From positions 21,890-85,889 of the forward strand of contig JAIYAU010000060.1 in the NCBI GenBank assembly GCA_027488865.1: 64,000 nt of DNA, given 5' to 3'. The DNA comes from Cytophagaceae bacterium. GTDB taxonomy: Bacteria > Bacteroidota > Bacteroidia > Cytophagales > UBA9547. Made by a program: the position numbers and the translations under genes. The stretch's first letter is position 1. Every line of letters starts with the position of its first letter. The notes below the pieces were generated by a model, which worked only from the letters and a program-made list of their open reading frames with translations, was not told the origin of the DNA and ran no database searches. Below are positions 54,328-63,666 of this stretch, piece by piece.

Positions 54328-55446
54328 TTAAAGTGTTTTTAATTCCTTTTTTAATAGTTGATTTTGTGTGAACAAGGTTTGCATCCGTTGGCGATTAAGT
54401 TCCAGTATTACATGTTGTTCTCTTAGTTTTTTGAAGGTGAGAAGTTCTAACAAAAGAAAAGGAACTGTAAATACTATTAAGATAGAAACTTCGCTGTTGT
54501 AGCCAATCAACATTATACCAACTGCAGCCATAATTAAGTTGGCTAAATATAAAATGATGGTTGTTTCTTTATGATCATACCCATTCTTTAACAATAGATG
54601 ATGACAATGGCTACGGTCAGGAAAGAAAGGCTTCTTGCCTTTTATTGCCCTAAAGAAAAACACTCTTAATGTATCGGCAACGGGTAAGGCCAAAAGTGAA
54701 GCCACCACAACAATAAGATTAACCTTTTCAATGTAGTTATTACCTGCTGAATTAATCAGTGTAATTCCATATACCGACATCATTAAGCCCAAGTGAAGCG
54801 AACCAGTATCTCCCATGAAAATCTTTGATGGCGAAAAATTATATTTTAAAAAGCCCAAGTATGATACAGCAGTAATGCCACACAATAGCGCAAACGGTAT
54901 GTTATTGTTGATATAAAATAAAATACCGAAGAAAATACTGTTGATGACTCCAAGGCCGCCAGCAAGTCCATCCACTCCATCTATCAAATTATAGGCATTA
55001 GTGATGCCAGTTATGAGTATTATATTGAAAATATAGTATGGAATTGTAGGTAACTCATTTATATCAAATAATCCATAAAAAGACTTTAGTCCCATGCCAG
55101 ATGCTGAAATGATACCCGCTACTGCCATTTGGATTACAAGCTTTTTAAAAGCCGACATGCCCTTTAGATCATCAACTAATCCGGTTACAAATAATACGGT
55201 AGTTGACAAGCCCAATACCACAACGGTTGTTAAAGGATACTGACCTGAATTAATGATAAGTGTGAATAAAAAGGCCACAAATATGGCGATTCCTCCCAAA
55301 GTAGGTTTGGGCAATTTGTGCTCTTTACGAGCGTCGGGTACGTCCAACAAGTTTTTATCTTGTGCATTTAGTATAATAATGGGAATGAGCCAATTTACTA
55401 TCATAAAGGCCATTGCAAGAGAAAAGAGAAAGAAAATTGTGTTCAT
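54328..55446 (-). CDS. WecA/MraY-type undecaprenyl-phosphate sugar-1-phosphate transferase
   Basis: A 372-residue polytopic membrane protein that places the first sugar-1-phosphate on undecaprenyl phosphate to start polysaccharide synthesis. The family motifs are visible: LLDVPDARKEHKLPKPTLGG, LVDDLKGMS, NAYNLIDGVDGLAGG and FMGDTGSLHLG, and the final His-rich FPDRSHCHHLLL. The loop with KPTLGG after the PDARKEH start is that of the WecA/TagO branch. Probably GlcNAc- or GalNAc-type sugar; the donor is not readable. It lies 30 bases upstream of the receiver gene and downstream of the glycosyltransferases. Confidence 0.9.
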   Translation of the reverse strand: MNTIFFLFSLAMAFMIVNWLIPIIILNAQDKNLLDVPDARKEHKLPKPTLGGIAIFVAFLFTLIINSGQYPLTTVVVLGLSTTVLFVTGLVDDLKGMSAFKKLVIQMAVAGIISASGMGLKSFYGLFDINELPTIPYYIFNIILITGITNAYNLIDGVDGLAGGLGVINSIFFGILFYINNNIPFALLCGITAVSYLGFLKYNFSPSKIFMGDTGSLHLGLMMSVYGITLINSAGNNYIEKVNLIVVVASLLALPVADTLRVFFFRAIKGKKPFFPDRSHCHHLLLKNGYDHKETTIILYLANLIMAAVGIMLIGYNSEVSILIVFTVPFLLLELLTFKKLREQHVILELNRQRMQTLFTQNQLLKKELKTL

Positions 55447-55477
55447 GTGATTAAGATTTATTGTGTTAAGGATTAAT

Positions 55478-56677
55478 TTAGTTAAAGTATGGTGTTGTAG
55501 TGTGTAAATGTGAAATCGCTAACTTTTGTAATGTTTTTCTGTTTAGCTGACTAATTTCTGCGTTGACAGTCTTTTTAACATATTTGTAATCAAAACTGTA
55601 AATTATTGATCGATAACCTTCTGCAATTCGCTCCCAAGTATAACGCCTATTTGCAATTATTTTCATTTGGGTGGCCAATTGTGCTAGTTTTTTGGCATCA
55701 GTATTATTCACGACTTCTATTAGCCCTTCGGCATCTTTGAAGTACACCGCCTTATTTTCAGTAGTGGCTTCGTTATATCCAACTTTATAAGCAAAAATAG
55801 GGAGTCTTAAATACATCGCCTCTACCAACGATGGGTTGGTGCCACCTGCGCTGTGCCCATGAATGTATGCTACACAATTAGATCTTAAAATGTCTAGATC
55901 GGTCTGGTTGTAAATGGGGTCTAATAAAAACAAGTTAGGAAAATTCGCAAATTGATAACGTTGACTTTTGCCATAGGCACTGCTATTCCAGTTGCCAACT
56001 ACCACCAAGGTTTTTTTAGGCATTTGGGCAAACGCTTGTAATACTACATGAATGTTGTTTTCTGGCTCAATTCTAGCTACTTTAAAGTAATAATCTTGGG
56101 CTAAGAAAGAATATTTAGATTCACTGTCATAGCGAGGAGGTACATAAGTAGCCTGATCTCCTCCGTATTCTACCAAATAACTCAGTGTGCCATAATTAAT
56201 GGAAGTGTATCGTTTAATAGCCTCATTATCGGTGATGTCTGCATCTGAAAAACGTACAGCGCACCATTCTGAAAATTTAAGAAATCGCTGAATTGGTAAG
56301 CTCCATTTAGCACGTCTCCACTCTAAACCGTCGATGTTAACTACTATTTTTTTATTCGTAAATAACTTTACAAATGGCAATACTACACAACCTGATACAC
56401 CCAATACCACCAACACATCGGCATAAAACAAGGCATGTATAATACTCACGATATCATAAAGTATACTTTGGATTCCATTGGCGTTCAACGGAATATACAC
56501 CAACTTAGCTTTATTGAAGGTGCTTACTCTTTCCTCCTTTTTGTAGTATTTTTTACTACAATAGACTGTGATGTCAAATTCGTTATTTAGTTGGTTTACT
56601 AAATGGTGGGCTAAGGTTTCAAATCCACCATATCTTGCTGGAATGCCCGCTGTGCCTATTATTGAGATTTTTTTCAT
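55478..56677 (-). CDS. glycosyltransferase with N-terminal DUF1972 domain
   Basis: A 399-residue GT-B glycosyltransferase. The N-terminal half has the DUF1972 segment KKISIIGTAGIPARYGGFETLAHHLV, seen in rhamnosyltransferase-like enzymes of capsule loci, and the C-terminal half has a GT1-type donor site with YIHGHSAGGTNPSLVEAM and FAYKVGYNEATTENKAVYF. It carries one sugar onto a growing polysaccharide chain; donor and acceptor unknown. ATG start at 56677. Preceded by a TTCC-N7-GGAA element at 56781-56796. Confidence 0.85.
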   Translation of the reverse strand: MKKISIIGTAGIPARYGGFETLAHHLVNQLNNEFDITVYCSKKYYKKEERVSTFNKAKLVYIPLNANGIQSILYDIVSIIHALFYADVLVVLGVSGCVVLPFVKLFTNKKIVVNIDGLEWRRAKWSLPIQRFLKFSEWCAVRFSDADITDNEAIKRYTSINYGTLSYLVEYGGDQATYVPPRYDSESKYSFLAQDYYFKVARIEPENNIHVVLQAFAQMPKKTLVVVGNWNSSAYGKSQRYQFANFPNLFLLDPIYNQTDLDILRSNCVAYIHGHSAGGTNPSLVEAMYLRLPIFAYKVGYNEATTENKAVYFKDAEGLIEVVNNTDAKKLAQLATQMKIIANRRYTWERIAEGYRSIIYSFDYKYVKKTVNAEISQLNRKTLQKLAISHLHTTTPYFN

Positions 56678-56780
56678 ATGATACTTGATATATCATATTA
56701 TTAGGAAATATCTTGCCAACAATTAAGTAGCTTATAATCAATTGTATATAATTTATACCATTTCCCAATTGTAGAATTAA

Positions 56781-56796
56781 TTCCCAGAAACGGAAA
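56781..56796 (-). promoter_or_regulatory. TTCC-N7-GGAA element, copy 1
   Basis: Minus strand reads TTTCCGTTTCTGGGAATT. The same 18 bases with two changes occur at 62628-62645. Located 104 bases upstream of the DUF1972 glycosyltransferase start. A short inverted repeat, TTCC-7-GGAA, is its core. Confidence 0.35.
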
Positions 56797-56804
56797 AATT
56801 AAAG

Positions 56805-57890
56805 TTAATCCTGAATCTCTTTATGCACTGATTCTAAAAATGCAAGGTAACTATACCGGGAAGCTTTAGTTATGGCCGCCTCACTTAGTCTTTCTAAAAG
56901 GCCTTTTGAACTTGCTATTTTATGGATGGTGGTCTTTAATAATTCTTTATTGGTAGCGTCAATTTTGAAGCCATTATAATCATCTTTCACCAATTCGGCA
57001 ATTCCTCCTACTGGTGGCACTATTACCGGACGGCCATAAGACATAGCCTCTAAGGCCGTCATGCCAAAAGTTTCTATCCATTCATTAGGTAGCGATAAAT
57101 TAACCACCAAAGAAGATTGTGCATAAAATGGATGTACATTCTTTTGTGCGGAATGTAAAGTCAAATTGGAAGGTATTTCCCGTCCATAAAAATAAGCTTT
57201 TAAGTTGGCGTCAGACGTGTTTAACACCAAACAAAAATCAATAGCTGGAAGCTCATTGGCCAACCATACAAAAACTTCAACCCCTTTATAAACCTTTAAT
57301 GAACACAACATAAGTACCGTAAAACGCTCAGGAAATGCATGTTGTGCTTTTTGAGCTATAGCTGAAAATCCAGTATCAATTGCATTGGGCACAATACTAC
57401 TTTTAACATTGATTAATGGCTCCTTTTTGTATAAATATTCTGAAACATAGATGGCTTTTGAAGCACAAAACGTGGCTGTTTTAAACAAGAATTTTTTAAG
57501 GATTTGAGGTTTAAGTGATGTTTCATGGATGTGGTAAACTATTTTTTTACCAGTTAATTTTCCAGCAAGGGCTGCGCCAAAGGGCAACACAGTATTAATA
57601 TAAAATACCGAATCGTTGAACGCGTATTTAAAAAGCACCCAAAAAAACAGCTGAAATTGCGTAGCTATAAAATGAACAAGGGTTAAAAACTTATTTTTGT
57701 GCCAACTATAATTAAATTGATAGATTTTGGCATTTGGTATAGCCGACAAAAAACCTTGAGAATTTGAATTGGTGAAAATATCTACTTCATAACCCATTTC
57801 TAACATTCCCTTGGCCACATAAGACAATATCAAAGGGCTACCACTAAAGTCGTTCAGTAAATGGAAAAGAACAATTTTTCTTTTTTTCAT
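56805..57890 (-). CDS. glycosyltransferase family 4-like
   Basis: A 361-residue GT-B enzyme with an acceptor half (KKRKIVLFHLLNDFSGSPLIL near the start) and a donor half containing LCSLKVYKGVEVFVWLANEL and ETFGMTALEAMSYGRPVIVPPVGGIAELV, the GPGTF motif of GT4. It adds a sugar to a polysaccharide intermediate; donor unknown. ATG at 57890. It lies nine bases downstream of another glycosyltransferase gene, so it is cotranscribed with it. Confidence 0.85.
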   Translation of the reverse strand: MKKRKIVLFHLLNDFSGSPLILSYVAKGMLEMGYEVDIFTNSNSQGFLSAIPNAKIYQFNYSWHKNKFLTLVHFIATQFQLFFWVLFKYAFNDSVFYINTVLPFGAALAGKLTGKKIVYHIHETSLKPQILKKFLFKTATFCASKAIYVSEYLYKKEPLINVKSSIVPNAIDTGFSAIAQKAQHAFPERFTVLMLCSLKVYKGVEVFVWLANELPAIDFCLVLNTSDANLKAYFYGREIPSNLTLHSAQKNVHPFYAQSSLVVNLSLPNEWIETFGMTALEAMSYGRPVIVPPVGGIAELVKDDYNGFKIDATNKELLKTTIHKIASSKGLLERLSEAAITKASRYSYLAFLESVHKEIQD

Positions 57891-57899
57891 TCTATTAAA

Positions 57900-59123
57900 T
57901 TAGATTTTTTGATATATCTCTTGAATAAATTCTCCTTTTCTGTCCCAATCAAAAACATTATCAAATCTGCTTAAAGCCATTTCACTCATGGTACTTCTTT
58001 TTGTTGTATCTACGAACAAGGTATTTAGGGCCCTAGCAGTTTCATTAACGGTTTGGTCATAGGTGGTTATTTTAATTTTTATGCCGCAAGATTCGTCGAT
58101 TAACTCTCCAGGGCCTGGGTTGTCCAAACAAATTACTGGTAATGCGTAAGATAAAGCCTCTGGTATTACCATACCCGCACCTTCGTGAGATGGGAATAAA
58201 AAAATGGATGATTGCTGATATAGCCTTGCCATTTCATTTTTTTCTACCCAACTTATCCACTTTACACGATGAGCAATGCCTAGATCTTTGGCAAGCGTTT
58301 GAAGTATTTCGAGTTTTGGTCCTTTTCCTACCAAGGTTAATAAAACTGTGTCCTGAACAGCAGATGGCAAAGTATGGTAAAACTTTGCAAATGCTTTAAT
58401 AGTGATATCAAAACCTTTTAATGGGACAAATCTGCCAACTGATAATACATTGAACAATGCGAAATTGCTTGTTCCGTTAAATTCTTTTGGACGCTCACTG
58501 CCTATGGCCGACACGAGCTTTATTTTATCCAAGTTTCCCAATACCTTTTTGCCTGAAGAATTTATGGATAATATGGTTTTGCATTTAATGATGGCCAAAT
58601 GAAAAAACGGATCTATTGACCGCATCAGTAATTTAGTAAAGGATTTAAGCAAGTCAAAAAGATATTCTCTGGTACCATAAATTGGCTGAATAAATGGTTT
58701 TGGAATAGAGTCGTGGTGACCAACTGGTCCCCAAACAGTTGGCTTACCTAGTGCCCAAAGAAATGTGGGTAGCCAATTGTTATGAAAATTGAGATTATGG
58801 GCAATATCAAAGATAAACGATTTACGTTTTATCCAAAATACTATGCAAAGTTGCCAAAGATAAAAATACAACAATGCACCTCTGCTCCCTTTTTTCCAAA
58901 AGGATGCCCACTTGGGTAAATCATAATAATGAAAGTCAATTTTGGTATATAACTCATTATTATTTAACAACATATATTTTTCTATATGCTGTTGATTATT
59001 TTTGCGCGTAATGGCAATCACCCGTTGGAATCTTGCGATTTGCAAAACCCAGTTCCAACCGGTACCATCTTCAGAGCCCTTAAATGGATTAATTGCATAC
59101 GCAGTAACTAAAATGGTTTTCAT
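57900..59123 (-). CDS. glycosyltransferase family 4
   Basis: A 407-residue GT-B enzyme. It has NPFKGSEDGTGWNW near the start, a donor half with SVGRFVPLKGFDITIKAFAKF and LFPSHEGAGMVIPEALSYALPVICLDNPGPGELI. This combination resembles GT4 enzymes in exopolysaccharide loci. Donor sugar not readable. Start ATG at 59123 lies 16 bases downstream of the acetyltransferase stop; together the genes from 62522 to 53788 look like one long transcript. Confidence 0.87.
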   Translation of the reverse strand: MKTILVTAYAINPFKGSEDGTGWNWVLQIARFQRVIAITRKNNQQHIEKYMLLNNNELYTKIDFHYYDLPKWASFWKKGSRGALLYFYLWQLCIVFWIKRKSFIFDIAHNLNFHNNWLPTFLWALGKPTVWGPVGHHDSIPKPFIQPIYGTREYLFDLLKSFTKLLMRSIDPFFHLAIIKCKTILSINSSGKKVLGNLDKIKLVSAIGSERPKEFNGTSNFALFNVLSVGRFVPLKGFDITIKAFAKFYHTLPSAVQDTVLLTLVGKGPKLEILQTLAKDLGIAHRVKWISWVEKNEMARLYQQSSIFLFPSHEGAGMVIPEALSYALPVICLDNPGPGELIDESCGIKIKITTYDQTVNETARALNTLFVDTTKRSTMSEMALSRFDNVFDWDRKGEFIQEIYQKI

Positions 59124-59139
59124 AATCCAAAGGGTAGCG

Positions 59140-59856
59140 CTATGCAGCTATTATGTTAAAAGTAGCATCGTACGTTTGTTTAATTACTTTTGCAGGTACG
59201 CCTCCAATTACTGAATTTGCAGGCATATTTTTGGTAACTACCGCACCAGCAGCGATTACACAATTCTCGCCGATTTCAACACCGTCTAACACCGTTACCT
59301 TTGAACCAATCCAACAATTTCTGCCAATTTTAATACCTTTTCTGGAAGTTTCCTGAAATCGAATTGCTGTATGAGGATCTGCATACTGATGGTTCTCAGG
59401 ATGACAACTAAAATATTGACCAATAATACATTCGTCGCCTATCTCCAAACCTCCAGCACCACCTAAATAGGCATATTCACCAATTCCTACATTATCACCT
59501 ATATGAATATGGCTACCAAGGTTGTGAAAACTTGTAGAAATAACGATTTTACTAAAAGAACCTATTCCACAATGGTTGCCTATTATAATTTTTCCCCTTC
59601 CTAAGGCGTTTAAGGTTACATTGTCATCAATTTTCACAAATTTCCCTATTTGCATGTTCCAAAAGTAGACCATACGTACATTACGCCCAAGGAGTAGGAA
59701 TTTTGGAAGTCTTCCTGCATAAATTGTTCTACATCCTCTAATCAAGCAAATCAATTTATCTAAGATTAAACCGATAAGAAAGGCACTATTTACGTGCTTG
59801 TCAAATACAAATCGCGGATTGCGAAGTTGAATTATTTTTTCAATTAATTTTATCAT
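59140..59856 (-). CDS. hexapeptide-repeat acyltransferase (left-handed beta-helix)
   Basis: A 238-residue acyltransferase of the LbH/WbbJ group, adding an acetyl group to a sugar. Repeats of the I/V-G-x-x-x-x pattern (IGNHCGIGSFSKIVI, IGDNVGIGEYAYLGGAGGLEIGDECIIGQ) make up residues about 70-225; catalytic-type His is in CHPENHQY; it closes with AAGAVVTKNMPANSVIGGVPAKVIK, characteristic of the family. The N-terminal 50 residues are an extension without repeats. Decoration of the polysaccharide is the likely role. Confidence 0.9.
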   Translation of the reverse strand: MIKLIEKIIQLRNPRFVFDKHVNSAFLIGLILDKLICLIRGCRTIYAGRLPKFLLLGRNVRMVYFWNMQIGKFVKIDDNVTLNALGRGKIIIGNHCGIGSFSKIVISTSFHNLGSHIHIGDNVGIGEYAYLGGAGGLEIGDECIIGQYFSCHPENHQYADPHTAIRFQETSRKGIKIGRNCWIGSKVTVLDGVEIGENCVIAAGAVVTKNMPANSVIGGVPAKVIKQTYDATFNIIAA

Positions 59857-59867
59857 GGCGTTTAGTT

Positions 59868-62522
59868 TTAGGCAACTTTACAAAATTCTTTTTCTATGTC
59901 TGTCATTGTTTCGTGTAAATAAATGTTGTTGATGGCAACATATTTTACATTTGGTTGACTAATCGATAGTTTATCAAACAACCCTTTATATGAACTGGTG
60001 AGTTGGACTATATCGCTGTAAGAGAGCTCCTTTTTTCTTTTAAGTATCTCATCTGGTGAAGCATAAAGTAAAACATTCAATTTGGGCTTCATAACCAAGG
60101 CAAACAAAAAGCTTGGAATAAACTTAGGTATTCTAATATTTGAACGAATTGAATCATTGATAAAATCAAAATAATAGCGATCGTAAATGATTATATAGCC
60201 TTTGCTAAAATATCGCAACGATACATAAAACTGACCTACCAAATAGTCTACGTAATAGTACGCAAAACGAAGCAAGGAACTAAGCAAACTTGTGTTTTGT
60301 CCTAATCTTGGCAATTGGGAGGCAGCTTTATTTTCAGCCTCTTTTTTGCCGTATTTCATGCTGCTTAAGATAGGTAACACACTAGGACGATGCCTTAACA
60401 CGATTACTTTCTTTCGGTATTTTTTTTCTAATTTGTCTTTAAGTAGCTGTATTACAGTAGATTTTCCTGCTCCATCAACACCGCTGATGGATATTGCGAA
60501 TCCTCTTTGAAGAGTAATCGAGCTTAAAGTATCAAGAAAATAATTCCAAGTGTTTTTTATTTTAGAAAATCCTTGATTAAACGACTGTTTTTTAAGGTAT
60601 TCTTCTAACTCATAGCTAATGGATTCATCATGTTCGTATAATTCGGCCAAATCTGCTATTTCTAGTCCATATTTATAGTTGATGTATTGTGCAATGCTTC
60701 GTTTTTCACCTAAGGTAAGCGACTCGTAATATTCCACATGCTTATCGGGCATGGTGGCTTTATTCAATTGATAAAACAACATTTTATATTCAAAGTCATA
60801 TCTTTTTTGAGGTACCAATACTCCGTCTAACGTTTTTCCTTGGATTCCAAGTATTATATTAGGATCAAGCAATTGTAGATTTTTTCGCATAAAATTAAAT
60901 AAGAAGTCTATGCTTAAGAAACTACCATCTTTAAAATAAACCTCCACGGTGTTCATAAACGATTTTCTTTGTACTTGCGTTTTTAATACAAGGTGTGAAT
61001 AGTTAATTTTTTCAAGGATCCCTTCAAAATACTGCTTGCCAATAAGTATATCCAAATCGGTGGTAGTAGGCAAAAGATTGATTTTTGTTTCACAATATTT
61101 CATCAGAACATAGTCTGTGGATAACAATGAGCCAAAAAGTTCTTTAACAAAAACCTTTCTAAAGCTATGATTGTAAAAATATTTACTCATAAGCTCATTT
61201 AATGCTTGATTCCACACTTCCATGATCCAATATGCTTGTATGTGGAGTTTACCTTGTTTAATATAAAGATGCAAATTGTTGCTTACTGTTTTTAATAGGT
61301 ACAAATGAAAATGTAATTCTAGATCAATTCCGTATTTATTGATTAACTTTTTAAATTCAGGCAGATTGAATACGCGATCTAATTCTTGTCTTATTTCTGC
61401 ATATTTTTGATGCTTTATCATTACACCCGATTGCATTACAAAATGAAATACATCATGTAGTAACGGAGCTTCAGATGACATTTCCCAATCATACACGGCT
61501 ATTTTGTCTTTTTGTTCAAAACAATTCCAAGGGGTAAAATCGTTGTGCGCGGTAGAAAATGCGATTGGCTGTGCCTGCGCAAGTACGACATCGCTCAATA
61601 ATTTAAGTTTAACACAAAGCTGTGAAATGTTTGTGTTTTTATGTTGTTCAGGCAGACTTTGAATACTTGATCTGGTGTCTTTCGCATATGTGCTTTCTTC
61701 CAAAAACATAAAATGGGATGTTTTTTCATAAAGTTCGGTAAGTCCCTTTGAATGAAAGCTGTTTATAACATTACTTCTTTTTGAACTAGCTGTTTTTATA
61801 TTTTGTAAACTTCCAACATTGTCCTGTAGAGCAGGAATTTGTATAGATTCTAAGTTTAGTGACTTTAACAAGTTTATGGTTCTAACTTCGTTTTGAATAA
61901 GCTTAGATGCCTCGTGGTTCATTGGAATTTTAACATAGGTCAATGTTTCATTGTTCTTATTAATTTCAATAATTGCTTTTCTTTTAGGGCCTATTGTCCC
62001 CATAAAAATGGAGAAGTTATCCGCGTCATGTTTACCTACCATTTCATCGGGAATCAACGCGTAACGATGGTGTATTGTAAAACTTGATGTTGAAACTATT
62101 CTTTTTAAACCCAGAAAATACATGGTTTGAACAAAAAAGATATAGAGTTTGGCCCTTAAACTCGAAGCACAATAGAAGTTAAGAAAAGTAGGTACTTCCA
62201 AAGTTGCGGGGAAAACCCATCGCATAGAACCATCTACATTGTTGATATAATGAAATTTAGCCTGAGAATAACCATTTATAAAATCATTCTTTTGTGAGAA
62301 GTCGATCACAAAATCAGGTTGGGTCATTTCAATTTTTGGTAGAATTGGCTCGTTGGTTGTATTTACAAGCACTGTGTGTTGCCCATCAGGATTAATGGTC
62401 ACATCTATCGACTTCTTGTCATGAATTACATTTTTAACAGGATCATGAACGTCAAGTTTATAATTTTGGAAAAATATTTTTGACAGAATATGTATGTCGC
62501 TCAACAAAAGGTTGTTTTTCAT
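59868..62522 (-). CDS. three-domain protein: APH-type kinase, nucleotidyltransferase-like and thymidylate-kinase-like
   Basis: An 884-residue soluble protein with three recognisable parts. Residues about 150-445 look like an aminoglycoside/choline kinase fold, with the catalytic loop AHNDFTPWN at 325-333 (Asp328, Asn333) and the metal Asp345 in VYDWE. Residues about 470-580 hold TDLDILI at 488-494 and a third Asp539 in LSIDFL, like a nucleotidyltransferase triad. Residues about 672-880 form a thymidylate-kinase-like P-loop domain: SGVDGAGKST at 680-689 and DRYYFD at 781-786. It opens the polysaccharide transcript. The natural reaction is unknown; phosphorylating and activating a sugar or nucleoside is an inference. 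Confidence 0.8.
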   Translation of the reverse strand: MKNNLLLSDIHILSKIFFQNYKLDVHDPVKNVIHDKKSIDVTINPDGQHTVLVNTTNEPILPKIEMTQPDFVIDFSQKNDFINGYSQAKFHYINNVDGSMRWVFPATLEVPTFLNFYCASSLRAKLYIFFVQTMYFLGLKRIVSTSSFTIHHRYALIPDEMVGKHDADNFSIFMGTIGPKRKAIIEINKNNETLTYVKIPMNHEASKLIQNEVRTINLLKSLNLESIQIPALQDNVGSLQNIKTASSKRSNVINSFHSKGLTELYEKTSHFMFLEESTYAKDTRSSIQSLPEQHKNTNISQLCVKLKLLSDVVLAQAQPIAFSTAHNDFTPWNCFEQKDKIAVYDWEMSSEAPLLHDVFHFVMQSGVMIKHQKYAEIRQELDRVFNLPEFKKLINKYGIDLELHFHLYLLKTVSNNLHLYIKQGKLHIQAYWIMEVWNQALNELMSKYFYNHSFRKVFVKELFGSLLSTDYVLMKYCETKINLLPTTTDLDILIGKQYFEGILEKINYSHLVLKTQVQRKSFMNTVEVYFKDGSFLSIDFLFNFMRKNLQLLDPNIILGIQGKTLDGVLVPQKRYDFEYKMLFYQLNKATMPDKHVEYYESLTLGEKRSIAQYINYKYGLEIADLAELYEHDESISYELEEYLKKQSFNQGFSKIKNTWNYFLDTLSSITLQRGFAISISGVDGAGKSTVIQLLKDKLEKKYRKKVIVLRHRPSVLPILSSMKYGKKEAENKAASQLPRLGQNTSLLSSLLRFAYYYVDYLVGQFYVSLRYFSKGYIIIYDRYYFDFINDSIRSNIRIPKFIPSFLFALVMKPKLNVLLYASPDEILKRKKELSYSDIVQLTSSYKGLFDKLSISQPNVKYVAINNIYLHETMTDIEKEFCKVA

Positions 62523-62627
62523 AAGGATTAATATTGTTTTCTATATATTAGCACATTAAATGCCAAGGCCAGAATTGATACTAACTTATTGAATTACAAA
62601 TACATAATTTATTATGCATAAATAAAA

Positions 62628-62645
62628 AATTCCCAAAAATGGAAA
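62628..62645 (-). promoter_or_regulatory. TTCC-N7-GGAA element, copy 2
   Basis: Minus strand reads TTTCCATTTTTGGGAATT, 16 of 18 bases equal to the element at 56781-56796. Located about 108 bases upstream of the start of the three-domain kinase gene, first of the polysaccharide transcript. Confidence 0.35.
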
Positions 62646-62692
62646 GATGTGTCAATTTGGAATTAGTTAATTATAATGAATCTATAATAATT

Positions 62693-63121
62693 TTATAAAG
62701 GATAATATTCATTCCCCAATTGTAGGTATTGTTCTAAAGCTCTGTCGATAGTCAATTCTGGATCTTGCATTTCGTCCAAACGTTCGGCTGCTATTTGTGC
62801 GAGCCAGAGTTTAAAGGGTTCAGCCTTAGGCGAAGGGATGGATTGGATTAATCTAAATAGTTGTTCTGTATCAGCCACATCAGTCTTGTAAAACTTACCA
62901 TCAGCAGATAACATTTTCAGTTGTCCGATTTTTTCGGACAACTCACTCCCTTCTTTTTTAAGTTTTAGTTTTAGGTCATTCCAATATTTACGTGGCCTAT
63001 CCGTTCCTGTTAAAACTTCTATAACATCCACAATCGAGATATACCATTTTTCTTGTTCAGCATCCCAAAGGCTGCGCACTTTTTTGTCTTCAAATATTTT
63101 TACTTGGTTTTGTTTTTCCAT
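62693..63121 (-). pseudogene. Bro-N domain protein, probably truncated
   Basis: A 142-residue protein matching the N-terminal part of a family of prophage-type antirepressor/DNA-damage-inducible proteins (Bro-N domain): KVRSLWDAEQEKWYISIVDVIEVL, RPRKYWNDLKLKLKKEGSEL, DTEQLFRLIQSIPSPKAEPFKLWLAQ and RLDEMQDPELTIDRAL. Full-length relatives carry on for roughly another 100 or more residues after the ERLDE-x-x-DPEL region; here the frame ends soon after it in QLGNEYYPL. I therefore treat it as a truncated relic. Such genes travel with mobile DNA. ATG start at 63121. Confidence 0.65.
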
Positions 63122-63518
63122 GACAATAATTTAATTCGTTTTGAATTTCAAACATTGTTTAAGTTTTCTTTAATACCAGTTAACATCTCGGCTATGGTAA
63201 AATCACCTATAATATTTCTCTTGTTAGTTTCCCTAAGGGCAAGTTAGCATAATTCTTTGCATTGATAAATAACCAATTCAGTGGTTTTAATACAATACCA
63301 GAAACCACAGGGTTTATGTATTTAATCAAGTTTTTCAAAATACACTTGCCTTGCCAAGCCTCAGTATTTCCTATTGTTTGCCTTTAAACTTTTGAATTAT
63401 AAAAAGTGACTGACGAGAACCGTTTAGGATAATATAAGTATGAAGCGAGTTGAGAACGTCCTCACGACAACCCCATAATTACAGCTTGCTCCGCTACCGC
63501 CAGCCGCTCAGCCTGTCT

Positions 63519-63536
63519 CAAAAACTCTCGTTTTTG
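63519..63536. repeat. hairpin, 7-bp stem
   Basis: CAAAAAC, loop TCTC, GTTTTTG. Confidence 0.5.
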
Positions 63537-63603
63537 AACCATTTAACAGGGTTTACTCAACTGGTTTATTTTATGGTCTTCATGATTGCTAAAGCATTTC
63601 ATC

Positions 63604-63622
63604 TCTTGTTTTGCAAACAAGA
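63604..63622. repeat. hairpin, 8-bp stem
   Basis: TCTTGTTT, loop TGC, AAACAAGA; perfect pairing. Confidence 0.5.
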
Positions 63623-63666
63623 CGAAACCTTAGTTGTTAGCAGCTGGTGTTTTTGATTTATTTCTT

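Larger units (their letters stand above)
63122..63666. other. 545-base non-coding patch with two hairpins
   Basis: No convincing gene. It has a more GC-rich section (63470-63520) than its surroundings. Two perfect hairpins are present: CAAAAAC-TCTC-GTTTTTG at 63519-63536 and TCTTGTTT-TGC-AAACAAGA at 63604-63622. A 68-codon open frame across this part (63450-63656) lacks support. It could be a repeat, an untranslated RNA or remains of a mobile element. Confidence 0.5.

Noticed and set aside
63450..63656. 68-codon frame in the structured patch
   Set aside because: It crosses both hairpins, has no family signal and odd composition.
63590..63660. Integron attC-like site (GTTAGC near an inverted repeat)
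   Set aside because: The core does not fit GTTRRRY and no integrase or cassette array is present.
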